Part shown: positions 7,875 to 16,428 of the stretch, in pieces
Numbering within the stretch: position 1 is the first letter of the stretch
Layout: every line of letters begins with the position of its first letter
Assembly (NCBI GenBank): GCA_009746045.1
Contig: RPFO01000113.1
Coordinates: 1 to 21,956 of the forward strand
Origin: Mesostigma viride
Taxonomy: Eukaryota > Streptophyta > Mesostigmatophyceae > Mesostigmatales > Mesostigmataceae
DNA length: 21,956 nucleotides
Reading direction: 5' to 3'
The notes under the pieces: generated by a model
Seen by the model: only the letters and a program-made list of their open reading frames with translations
Databases searched by the model: none
What the model was told of the DNA's origin: nothing
Program-made: the position numbers and the translations under genes

Positions 7875-8023
7875 AGTTAACGTTTTTGAACGCAATGTAT
7901 AAGGATATGGTTGCAATGCAGCAATGTGTGAATGTGGTTGGAACGGAGCTTTGTTAAAATTGGATAATGTTACAGCGCTCACACACTTGAGGCTTATACA
8001 CGAGTTTGCCAAGTCAAGGCAAC
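7875..8023. repeat. Direct repeat, right copy (about 150 bp)
   Basis: This is the same sequence and orientation as 527-677, with differences such as AGTTAACG for AGTTAGCG, GAATGTGG for GAATATGG and a one-base shorter GGAACGG. It ends with AAGGCAAC, and the next base (8024) is the first base of the gypsy 5' LTR. The repeat therefore stops either at its true end or because the gypsy element interrupted it. Confidence 0.9.
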
Positions 8024-8690
8024 TGTTACGGCCCAGACCTTTGTATGGGCGTAACAATGCCTTCAATAAATAAGTCGAAAGTCATTTGTTATTCGTTTGG
8101 GACTTTCGATAGCTCGCTTTCATAGTCCGCCGGACTATAGGACTCAATTCGGGACTTATTTGGGAATTTGTCCTAAGTTCGGGACTTTGTGTGTTTATTT
8201 GGTACTTTGTGTGTTCCGGACCAGTTATTTTGGGCCTAGCCAGAAGTACGAGATCTTCTAGGGGCCGGGCCGGCCCTAGACGTCATACAGAACCTATTGG
8301 GGCTTGACGGCAGTATCTGGAAGATCGGCGCGCATGTCGGCGCGCCTGCACACCAACTTGCCAGCTTGGTAGCGCAGCTAGGTGAAATTGGTCTGTGGAC
8401 GATGGACTCTCTCTCTTTGGTTTGATGATTAATGAAACGAGTGTTGACGACTCTCTCAGACCAAGGGGCACTAATCCGGATGTCATTTGCCTCATGACAT
8501 GCCGTGTTATATAGCTAGATTAATTAATCATGCTATAAGGCCTAGCTGAGGATAAACCGCTGCTCAGTTAGTCAATTTACTGCGATCTTTGCTTGCTATC
8601 GCGGTACGCGGATGCGCGGCTATGCCGGCTTATTAAACTGCACCTTATACTAGATTAGATCTTTCGCACCGTCCGGCTCGGGACGTAACA
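8024..8690 (+). repeat. 5' LTR of the gypsy element
   Basis: It begins TGTTACG and ends CGTAACA, a 7-bp terminal inverted repeat with TG...CA ends, and is 667 bp long. The first 33 bases fold back on themselves (TGTTAC-GCCCA paired with TGGGC-GTAACA, one bulged G). A second perfect hairpin, ATAGTCCG-C-CGGACTAT, lies at 8122-8138. TTATATAGCTAG near 8505 is a TATA-like candidate for the LTR promoter. The short ORF readable on the minus strand recurs in the other LTR only because the LTRs are copies. Confidence 0.97.
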
Positions 8691-9402
8691 CTGGATCGGA
8701 GGTAGTTCTAGAGGTTTTCCACAGGTGCTCGCGAAGAGCCCTTGTGTTTAAGCCGCTAGGTGCATTCTTAATAGCGCAGGGCCTGCGCAGGACCGGCCCA
8801 ATATTTAGTGAGATAGAAAGCCGAGTTCGACCCGCCAGCCTGGGCAGCTGGCTGTGGTGAAAGGCGGCATCGTCTAGCTGAAAGGGCGGTCATAGTGTAG
8901 GGCTTAGAAGCATCACCTGTCGACTGGGCACCGACGGGGAGCTCGGCTCTGCACCACTACAAGGAATCGGCGCCACAAGCTAGGGAGGAAAGTCGGCTGC
9001 GCAACGCCAAGGTACGTTTTGTCATGCAGTATGTGGTAGTAGCTTGCAGCCAACCGCTTTGCTCCGACTCTCTTACCTGCAACGCGTAGGATGTGCGCCC
9101 ATCCTTGTTGTTTTGTTTGTGAATTTGTCGTTTCTGTGACGTATTGTGACTAGCGTCCTGGCTGCGAAAGCTGTGGGCGCTGGTAGGGTGGTTTCCGTGG
9201 CTTCGTCCTTGCGAAAAGGCGGGCAGTTATCACGGAGGCTACCCTCTTGTATGGAATTAGGGGCGCGAAGCTCCTGATTTCTGTGATAGTGATTAGATTA
9301 GAGCCAGTTGGCATCCCACCCCTGTGACAGGTCACACACTAGAGGTAAAAAGGTTCCTTTCTCTTTTCTATCTCTGTCTGCTGGCAATAGACAACGTGTG
9401 TG
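8691..9402 (+). other. Untranslated leader of the gypsy element, with possible primer-binding site
   Basis: One base after the LTR the sequence TGGATCGGAGGTAG (8692-8705) starts with TGG, complementary to a tRNA 3' CCA end, as expected for a primer-binding site. I could not match it to a specific tRNA, so the priming tRNA is open. The rest of the 0.7-kb leader has no convincing gene. It may fold or be spliced, since the first ORF starts only at 9403. Confidence 0.5.
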
Positions 9403-9825
9403 ATGGCTAATAGTAATAATAGAAATAATAATAGATATAATAATGGACTTGGGGGTTGGGATAGTGATGTATCTAGGCAACTTTACTATGCTGTGGCACA
9501 TGATGGAGGCACAGGGAAAGTAGGTATTTTCTATAGCTGGGTAGACTGCAAGAACTATATAGTGGATAGGCATAGGGCTATCTTTAAGGGATTCAAGACA
9601 GCATGGGAAGCAGATAGGTTTATCCAGGAATACATGACACGTCCAGTAGGCTTGCACGTAGAGGCACCACCTCAGGAGATTAGGACTCGCCCAATGCCTA
9701 GGGGCCGTAGCTGTGCACCCAATAGTGCAACAGTAGAGAGCAGGACGGGGGACACACAGGCTGTCACAGTCACGTTCAGCCAACTCACTGTCAGCACCCC
9801 ACCTAGGCAGCCACCTAGTTTCTAG
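9403..9825 (+). CDS. RNase H1 N-terminal / viroplasmin-like hybrid-binding protein
   Basis: The ATG at 9403 gives 140 residues. Residues 1-20 are an Asn-rich leader from AT-rich codons. Residues 27-76 match the RNase H1 N-terminal (hybrid-binding, caulimovirus viroplasmin) fold: LYYAVA, then GIFYSW (41-46), DCK with Cys49, and FKGFKTAWEADRFI (61-74). These are the hallmark 'GI-tsW-eC ... fKgFkT-eEA--F' positions that bind RNA:DNA hybrid or dsRNA. The C-terminal 60 residues are Pro/Arg/Thr-rich with no domain. No RNase H catalytic domain is attached. The ORF lies between the leader and gag, 152 bases ahead of the gag ATG and in a different frame, where gypsy elements normally have no gene. A role in protecting or guiding hybrids, or in translating downstream ORFs, is inference. 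Confidence 0.85.
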   Translation: MANSNNRNNNRYNNGLGGWDSDVSRQLYYAVAHDGGTGKVGIFYSWVDCKNYIVDRHRAIFKGFKTAWEADRFIQEYMTRPVGLHVEAPPQEIRTRPMPRGRSCAPNSATVESRTGDTQAVTVTFSQLTVSTPPRQPPSF

Positions 9826-9977
9826 AGGAGTAGAGTACTAATTATAGCTTACTATATAATAGCTACATTAGCAGAATAACGTAGGGCAGTCGCTTGGTTG
9901 ATTGCTTGTGGGCATGTGCATGGCATTTTCCTCCTTCTTCCTCTCTCCTTCCTTCCTTCTCTGTGGTACTGGTAAAC

Positions 9978-12155
9978 ATGCCGCGGGGTAAAAAGAAGGT
10001 ACGCGGCACGACTAGGAGTCATTCCGAGGAGGGAGGTGCAGACTTGGATAGGCAGGGCAGCCCAGAGTACCAAGTACAGGAGGTATCACAACAGGGCTCG
10101 TCCTACCAGCAAGGCAGTCCTGTAGGTCACCCAGGTGAGCTGGCTAGTACCTCCCGTGAGCCGCGAAGGCCACGAGGAGCGGATAGGATGGATAATAGCG
10201 AGGAATACCAGCCGCAGCGAATGCAGGCTGAGTATAACCAGCTGATGGAACGGGCAGGTGATGAGACCCGGCCCAGATCGAATCCCACGAGTGCAGCCCA
10301 GCACCAGTCAGTGCAGCCGCAGCAACGCCCGCCCGGGCAGCCGCAGCAGCACCCAGTGCAGTCCCCACAGCAGCATTCGGAACAGCAACAGCCGTTGTCG
10401 CAGCAGTGGCAGCAGCATCCAGTACAGCAGCAGCAGCCACCGCCGCCGCAGCAGCAACAGTGGCAGCAGCAGCCAGTACAGCAGCAGCAGCCACCGCCGC
10501 CGCCGCAGCAACAGTGGCAGCAGCCGCAGCAGCTTCCGCCGTTGCAGCAGCAGCAGCAGCCGCTAAGCCAGCCGACCGGGTCGCAGATGTATGGTCCGCT
10601 TAGTCAGAACGCGACCTATTATCACGCGCAACGTGCCCAACGATTACAACATCCCTGGGCGAGCGGTCGACGGGTTTCTTTTGGCAGTGACCTGCAGTCC
10701 AATGCGACATCGCTGTGGACCCAGGACGAGGCTAGGGTTCCACCGCCGGTATACGATGAGGCTGGGCCCGCGTCGTCCCATCCGGCGCGCAATGTCCCAG
10801 CAGCCGGACCTGCGCGGCCGAGCGTGTCGCATGGCAATAACCTCAACTTGAGTCGCATGGCACCCAGTGATCCTGGCTACGCGCATCCCTCGTCTGTCTG
10901 GCTACAACGCAGCGCGACTAGGTCAGCGCCTGCATCGGCAGATGACTCGTTGTCGATCTTTAATGTTCCGCCGTATCGCGCAGTGGGCGGACCTCGGGCC
11001 GACGCGTTTAAGGCGCCGCCCATGCCTGACTTTAAACCAGTGCCCAAGCTGCGCGCGACTATGAACCCTCGCGAGATCGACGAATGGACGCGTATGTGGG
11101 TACAGATCTACTGGGCGTGGTGCAACCACAATGGGTGGGAGCTAGCTACCGAGGTTCTTATCTCCTACGTCGTCACCAACTGCATGGATCCCTCAGTGGT
11201 CGGCATACTCAACTGTGAGAGTGTCGCGTCGCGCTTGTACCCTCGCACAGTAGAGGAGCTACTAGAGCGCATTGAGCGCAAGCTGGTGCCCCCTGACTGG
11301 AAGCTCCACGAGCGTCTGGCTTTTGCCAAGCTACGCCAAGGCACCACACCGTTCCGCGAGTTTCTGACAGAGTTTGAAGCATTCTCGGCTCGCCTTGAGG
11401 ACTTGACCTGGACCGAATATAGGTCGCGGTTCATTGAGGCGCTGAGTCCGGAGCTCCTAGATGAGGTGCTAAAGCGCTTTGCTGAGATACCGTGGGAGCA
11501 GTGGGATGTGATCGAGATCCAGCAGTACCTTCTAAAGGTGTCAGATGTGCTCGCACGCCGCCGCGCAGCGGTCACCTATCGGCATGCTGGTGCTGCACCG
11601 CGTCGCGTCCACTTCACTACGGTGGACCAAGATGGGTCCTCTGAGGACATTATCGACCACGAGCAGGAGGACGGCGAGTATGAAGCGCCCCAGGTCAATG
11701 CAATCGATGCGTCCAAGGCGCGATGCTTCCGGTGCGGCGAGGTCGGTCATCTCAAGAAGGACTGCACGCGACCACCACGGGATCGCGATCGTGGCGACGA
11801 GCAGACGTCACCCCGTTTCTCCGGGCCTGCCTTCGGTAAGCGCCCGGAACAAGCACGGCGCCCAGACCGGCCTCGCAACGCGGGCGAGCGCGCAGCCAAG
11901 TTGCAGGACGCCCGGCAGCGTCCCACGCAGCACCAGACGCCCCGCGCTACGGGTCCTTCGTTCCAGCGGGTGAACCGCGAGTTGAATGAGTTGTTCTCAC
12001 AGCAACAGGACTCGGGTAATGGCGCCTCGGGGGTTATGGATGGCAAGGCGGTCGCCGGCTATGGGCATGGCGACGAGGAGGATGAGGTAGAGGGGGAAGA
12101 GTGGACCGGGCGGTCGAACGAGGCGGTCTCCCGGCCCTCCGTTCCTCGTGCGTAG
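9978..12155 (+). CDS. gag: Gag polyprotein of the gypsy element
   Basis: I take the ATG at 9978 (725 residues), since the frame upstream has no other ATG. The basic start MPRGKKK is followed by a disordered Gln/Pro-rich region (about residues 105-200) encoded by CAG/CCG-rich repeats. A retrotransposon Gag domain lies at about 345-530, with a MNPREIDEWTRMW start and helices typical of capsid. A CCHC knuckle, CFRCGEVGHLKKDC, has its metal ligands at C583, C586, H591 and C596. A Pro/Arg/Gln tail ends at TAG. Gag forms the virus-like particle and packages the RNA. The last 70 bases overlap pol, which is in the -1 frame. The reading is firm; the function of the Gln-rich part is unknown. Confidence 0.93.
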   Translation: MPRGKKKVRGTTRSHSEEGGADLDRQGSPEYQVQEVSQQGSSYQQGSPVGHPGELASTSREPRRPRGADRMDNSEEYQPQRMQAEYNQLMERAGDETRPRSNPTSAAQHQSVQPQQRPPGQPQQHPVQSPQQHSEQQQPLSQQWQQHPVQQQQPPPPQQQQWQQQPVQQQQPPPPPQQQWQQPQQLPPLQQQQQPLSQPTGSQMYGPLSQNATYYHAQRAQRLQHPWASGRRVSFGSDLQSNATSLWTQDEARVPPPVYDEAGPASSHPARNVPAAGPARPSVSHGNNLNLSRMAPSDPGYAHPSSVWLQRSATRSAPASADDSLSIFNVPPYRAVGGPRADAFKAPPMPDFKPVPKLRATMNPREIDEWTRMWVQIYWAWCNHNGWELATEVLISYVVTNCMDPSVVGILNCESVASRLYPRTVEELLERIERKLVPPDWKLHERLAFAKLRQGTTPFREFLTEFEAFSARLEDLTWTEYRSRFIEALSPELLDEVLKRFAEIPWEQWDVIEIQQYLLKVSDVLARRRAAVTYRHAGAAPRRVHFTTVDQDGSSEDIIDHEQEDGEYEAPQVNAIDASKARCFRCGEVGHLKKDCTRPPRDRDRGDEQTSPRFSGPAFGKRPEQARRPDRPRNAGERAAKLQDARQRPTQHQTPRATGPSFQRVNRELNELFSQQQDSGNGASGVMDGKAVAGYGHGDEEDEVEGEEWTGRSNEAVSRPSVPRA

Positions 12156-15100
12156 TGTCCCTGCCTACACGGATAGAGGTAGATGTAGGACAGGTAGATA
12201 AGATAGCGCAAGTCAATAACGTCGGGCAGATAGACAGCTTAGATAAGGACACCCCGTTGGTAGCGAATACCAGCGTGGGCGCAGAATCAGTCGTTACAGT
12301 AGATAGTCGCACCCCGCTTGTAGCGAATACAAGTGCGGATGCATCCTTGGGCGAGACTTCTGCTCCAAACACGCAGCCGGCCACGGGTAGCGCAGCGAGC
12401 TCCGACCAGCCTACGCGCGCAACTCCGGCTGGTACCCGCAACTTGCTCCTGTTTAGGGGAGGTCTGGCTGTACCGGGATCAGCATTAGACCCCTACCTCA
12501 AGGACAAGACCGTCATGGACGTGCAGTTCATGGTGGACACGGGTGCGTCTACGTCGTTCATCAACGAGGCATTGGCGCGTCGCGCAGGATACGACATCCG
12601 GCCACATGCGACAGTGGTGAATGTGACCTATTCAGATGGTCGCAAGAGCCCCTCGCCTGGTCGGGTTGATATCAAGGCTGTGATTCAAGGCATCCCTGTG
12701 GAGCTCACAGCCACGGTCGCACCGCTGGGAGCTGCCGACATCATCATCGGCATCGACTGGCTGGACGCGCAGGATGTGGACATTAGCATTCGGCGTCGCG
12801 TGGTGTGGTTCCCTGACGGTTCCTTTTGGAGCCCTGTCAGCGAATACCAAGTGCAGGGCCCCGACGTGCATAACATCACGCACGAGCGGGAAGTCACCCA
12901 GCCCCGCAACGCCTCGCAGATCCTCATGAGCCTCAAGTCACTGGAGAGTAAGCTGCGTCGAGGCAAGGAGTACTACATGTACCGTCTTGACCTCTCCAAC
13001 ATAGAGGTTCTCCTTAATGAGATCGGCGTGGGGTTTACACCCGAGGAGACGGAGCGTTATAACGCGGTTCTAGCGCGACGGGAGAAGCTCTTTGACGAAA
13101 GCAAGCAGGAGTTTCCCCCGCACCGCTCAGTGCTCCACCGCATCCAGGTGAAGGAGGGCTATGGTCCCACGTCCTCCCCCATGTACCGCATGGGTCCAGT
13201 TGAGCTGGTGGAGCTGAAGAAGATCTTGATGGCGCTCTTGGAGCGGGGTCTCATCGAGCCTAGCAATAGCCCCTTCTCGGCTGGTGTGCTACTGGTCCCT
13301 AAGCCTGGGGGCAAGTGGCGGCTCGTCACGGACTACCGGAAGCTCAATGCTATCACGGTAAAGTCCAAGTACCCCCTTCCGCGCATCGACGATATCTTCA
13401 ACCGCGTCCAAGGAGCCACGTGCTTTACAGTCCTAGACTGCGCGGATGGCTTCTGGCAGCTTCGCATCGCCCCGGAGGATTGTCACAAGACGGCGTTCAA
13501 CACGCCCTTTGGGCATTACCAGTTTCGGGTGGCCGCGATGGGTTTGTGCAATTCCCCCGCGAGCTTCCAGATGCTCATGAACGACATCCTCCGCCCTGTC
13601 ATGGGAACCGCGCATCTTCCGCAGGTTTCCCGTGACCTCAAGGACCCCAACAGGGGCGTGAAGCCCCCGTGGTCCTACAAGCGCACATGCGCTCTCGCGT
13701 ACCTGGACGACATCCTCGTGTACTCCAAGACTTTCGAGGATCACTTAGAGGACGTCGACACAGTGTTGCGCATTATGGAAGAGGAGCATCTTTCGGTCCG
13801 CAAGGCCAAGGTCCGCGCTGGACGCAGCGTGCCCTTTTTGGGTCACACCCTCTCTGCCGCTGGCGTCGCGACGGACCCCGCCAAGATTGCTTCCATCCAA
13901 CAGTGGCCGACCCCGACCGACGTCAAGGGTGTGCGCAGCTTTTTGGGTATCGCGTCATACTACCGACGCTTTATCCCCCGCTTCGCGACAATAGCTGCCC
14001 CCATCAACGCCCTCCTCAAGAAGGGTGTTCCCTTTGTCTGGTCGGAACCGTGCCAGCAGGCCTTCGAGGCCCTCAAGCACAGCTTGACCACAGCACCCGT
14101 GCTCGCTATCCCGGATCCGTCAAGGCCCTTTGTGGTGGCCACGGACGCGAGCAAGGTTGCGATTGGCGGCGTCCTCCTGCAGGACCAGGGTCAGGGGTTA
14201 CAGCCGGTTGAGTATATCTCCCGCACCATGATCCCCGCCGAGCGTAACTACCCGGTGCATCAGCAGGAGCTTCTTGCTGTGGTCTACTGCTGTCACACTT
14301 GGCGCCATCATCTTCTCGGGGCTCAGTTTGACGTTGCGATTAGCGAGCAGGGGGACCTTGATCCCCACCGGCTGATCATCCACACGGACCATCGGCCCCT
14401 CACGCATCTGCTCGCCCAACCTAACTTGACGCCCCGTCAGGCGCGGTGGATGGAGTACTTGTCTCAGTTTGCCCCTTTCAAAATTCAGTACGTGAAGGGT
14501 GCAGAGAATGTGGTCCCGGACGCCCTTTCTCGGCGGGCGGACTACGCAGATTTTTATGAGACTATGGACGTACTTCACACCACATGTGGCTCCGCGCAGG
14601 AGCCTGGCTCGCCTTGTGGCGACCCAGGGTCGCCGCACAGTCGCTATCTGTTCCACACCGGTCGCACGACCCAGGACGACCTGTCTCCCGACTGGGAGGC
14701 CGCGCGCGAGGACGTGCGCGCCCCCGGGGAAAGGGAGGGGTCCCGGTCACGAGTGCCACTCAGCCACGTGGTACCGGCTCAGGGAATTTTTCACCTGCAG
14801 CGCATCGGGCCCCCTACCATTTTTTCGGAGTACGTGCACCAAACCCTTGAGGAGGAGGCGGACACGTACACGATCACTTCTGTCCTGGAGACGTTGATTA
14901 GTCGGTTCACTGTCACGGAGCCCGCGGCCTTAGAGGCAATCAGGTCGCACCCCAAGCAGATGGGCAAGCTCCCGTGCAAGTTCCAGGACGGGCGACTCTA
15001 TGTCATGGTGAGGCCAGACTGCTGGCGCCTGTACGTCCCGGAGTTATGTCGAGCGGCTCTGCTCCATGAGCTCCATGACTCTCTCGCCGGTGGCCACCAA

Positions 15101-16396
15101 GGGATCCACCGCTTGCTGCCACGGGCCAGAAAGAACTTCTATTGGCCAGGCATGCGAGAGTACATTGAGACGTACGTGCGCGAGTGTCCATCATGTCAGA
15201 TCATGAAGTCCCGCAATACGGGCTCACAGGCGGTCCCCCAGACCCTACCAGACCCGATGGGCCCTTGGGATTCCCTGATGATGGATTTTGTTGGCCCCTT
15301 CCGGAAGACCAAGAATGGCAACAGCATGATTCTGGTTTTCCTGGACCGTTTGACGCGCATGTGTCACCTGGCACCATGTCCGGCCGAACTCACGGCCGAG
15401 GCTTGCGCTAAGCTATACCTTCACCACGTGTTCAGGTACCACGGACTCAGCCGGCAATTCATATCGGACCGAGACAAGCTGTTCACGGCCCGCTTCTGGC
15501 AGGAGTTCTTTGAATGCCTGGGCACCAAGGTGTCGCTGGGGACAGCATATCACAGCTCGTCCTCCCACCTGGTGGAGAGGCTGAACCGCACAGTGCAAGA
15601 GACCATGCGCCACTACACCGACGCGGTGGGAAGCAACTGGGAAGAGTTCTTGGGTTTGGTGGAGTTCTCCCTGAATAACGCCCCCCAGGCAGCTCATGGC
15701 TTCACACCATTCTTCCTCAACACGGGCAGGCATCCGCTCACGCCGACTGACCTTCTCACAAGCCCAGCCTTAGCTGAAAAGTCGGTCCGGCGAGACACCC
15801 TCGAAGGGGTGGAGAGGCTGCTGGTCCAGATGCGCCAGGCCCATGACAGTGCGGTCAAGGGCTACCGGGCCGCCGCAGAGCGCTACATGGCGAGGACTGC
15901 TGGCCGCCTAGATGCGCGCACGCCGGCCATCGAGGTGGGCGACTGGGTACTGGTGGAAGGCCCCCGCCTAGGACGTTTCTCTGAGAAGGTAGAGGGTGAG
16001 CTCAAGACAAAGCTCCGTCCTATGTTCCTGGGGCCACACAAGGTTCTGGAGAAGCTTGGAGATGTGATGTTCAAGGTGGACATCCCGAGCTCCTGGAACA
16101 CTTCCTCCAACTTCCATCGAGACCAGCTCAAGTTATACCACCAGAACTCCATCCAAGGTCGGCTCAACCCGCCGGCCCCTGTCGAGTACAACCCCGAGAC
16201 TGGAGAACAGGAAGACGAGGTGGCCGAGATCGTGGACCACCGGGACATCAAGCGTGGGAGAGGTAGACAGCGACAGTATCGCGTACGGTGGCGTTTTGCT
16301 CAGCATGATTACGAGGATTCGTGGCGAACCGAGAATGAGCTAGAAGGGTGTGAACGTCTGCTTCGCGAGTATAAGGCCAAGCATGCCCTCCACTAG
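12086..16396 (+). CDS. pol: Pol polyprotein: protease, RT, RNase H, integrase, chromodomain
   Basis: The frame is open from 12086; residues are counted from the GTG at 12101 (1,431). Protease has the active site DTG at 146-148 and IIIGIDWL further on. RT runs about 365-600, with LVTDYRKLN, TVLDCADGFWQ, and YLDD at 534-537. About 26 extra residues lie between MNDILRP (from 493) and YLDD compared with typical gypsy RTs. RNase H starts near 678 (ATDASK, D682) and includes HTDHRPL. Integrase has an HHCC finger (H992, H999, C1029, C1032) and the catalytic triad D1062, D1123, E1159, an exact D-x35-E spacing. A C-terminal chromodomain (about 1373-1425) has VAEIVDHR, YRVRW and SWRTENEL; chromodomains in this position can bind histone marks and direct integration. 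All catalytic residues are present and no stop interrupts it, so it looks functional. Confidence 0.97.
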   Translation, partial: GRGGRVDRAVERGGLPALRSSCVVSLPTRIEVDVGQVDKIAQVNNVGQIDSLDKDTPLVANTSVGAESVVTVDSRTPLVANTSADASLGETSAPNTQPATGSAASSDQPTRATPAGTRNLLLFRGGLAVPGSALDPYLKDKTVMDVQFMVDTGASTSFINEALARRAGYDIRPHATVVNVTYSDGRKSPSPGRVDIKAVIQGIPVELTATVAPLGAADIIIGIDWLDAQDVDISIRRRVVWFPDGSFWSPVSEYQVQGPDVHNITHEREVTQPRNASQILMSLKSLESKLRRGKEYYMYRLDLSNIEVLLNEIGVGFTPEETERYNAVLARREKLFDESKQEFPPHRSVLHRIQVKEGYGPTSSPMYRMGPVELVELKKILMALLERGLIEPSNSPFSAGVLLVPKPGGKWRLVTDYRKLNAITVKSKYPLPRIDDIFNRVQGATCFTVLDCADGFWQLRIAPEDCHKTAFNTPFGHYQFRVAAMGLCNSPASFQMLMNDILRPVMGTAHLPQVSRDLKDPNRGVKPPWSYKRTCALAYLDDILVYSKTFEDHLEDVDTVLRIMEEEHLSVRKAKVRAGRSVPFLGHTLSAAGVATDPAKIASIQQWPTPTDVKGVRSFLGIASYYRRFIPRFATIAAPINALLKKGVPFVWSEPCQQAFEALKHSLTTAPVLAIPDPSRPFVVATDASKVAIGGVLLQDQGQGLQPVEYISRTMIPAERNYPVHQQELLAVVYCCHTWRHHLLGAQFDVAISEQGDLDPHRLIIHTDHRPLTHLLAQPNLTPRQARWMEYLSQFAPFKIQYVKGAENVVPDALSRRADYADFYETMDVLHTTCGSAQEPGSPCGDPGSPHSRYLFHTGRTTQDDLSPDWEAAREDVRAPGEREGSRSRVPLSHVVPAQGIFHLQRIGPPTIFSEYVHQTLEEEADTYTITSVLETLISRFTVTEPAALEAIRSHPKQMGKLPCKFQDGRLYVMVRPDCWRLYVPELCRAALLHELHDSLAGGHQGIHRLLPRARKNFYWPGMREYIETYVRECPSCQIMKSRNTGSQAVPQTLPDPMGPWDSLMMDFVGPFRKTKNGNSMILVFLDRLTRMCHLAPCPAELTAEACAKLYLHHVFRYHGLSRQFISDRDKLFTARFWQEFFECLGTKVSLGTAYHSSSSHLVERLNRTVQETMRHYTDAVGSNWEEFLGLVEFSLNNAPQAAHGFTPFFLNTGRHPLTPTDLLTSPALAEKSVRRDTLEGVERLLVQMRQAHDSAVKGYRAAAERYMARTAGRLDARTPAIEVGDWVLVEGPRLGRFSEKVEGELKTKLRPMFLGPHKVLEKLGDVMFKVDIPSSWNTSSNFHRDQLKLYHQNSIQGRLNPPAPVEYNPETGEQEDEVAEIVDHRDIKRGRGRQRQYRVRWRFAQHDYEDSWRTENELEGCERLLREYKAKHALH
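12092..12096 (+). other. Candidate -1 frameshift site (G5 run) at the gag-pol overlap
   Basis: The -1 pol frame opens after a TGA at 12083-12085, and gag stops at 12155, so the shift must occur in this 70-base window. It contains GAG-GGG-GAA in gag phase, a run of five G. A glycine tRNA on GGG can slip one base back and still pair with GGG. It is not a canonical X-XXY-YYZ heptamer. No ATG opens pol upstream of the protease, which supports a frameshift mechanism. Confidence 0.4.
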
Positions 16397-16428
16397 GCTA
16401 CCGCGAAGGTAGTAGTGGTGGGGGCGCT

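Noticed and set aside
8283-8495. Minus-strand ORF of 70 codons that recurs at 18983-19195 with one residue changed
   Set aside because: Both lie inside the two LTRs and are alike only because the LTRs are copies; composition is not protein-like.
9298-9783. Minus-strand ORF of 161 codons opposite the hybrid-binding-domain ORF
   Set aside because: The plus strand here has a clear conserved domain; the antisense frame has none.
9894-9977. Gag start at the TTG at 9894
   Set aside because: Eukaryotic initiation at TTG is unlikely; the first ATG in frame is at 9978 and gives a typical basic Gag N-terminus.
10144-10494. Ala-rich minus-strand ORF, and Ser- or Ala-rich plus-strand frames, over gag
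   Set aside because: They are other-frame readings of the CAG/CCG repeat that encodes the Gln-rich part of Gag.
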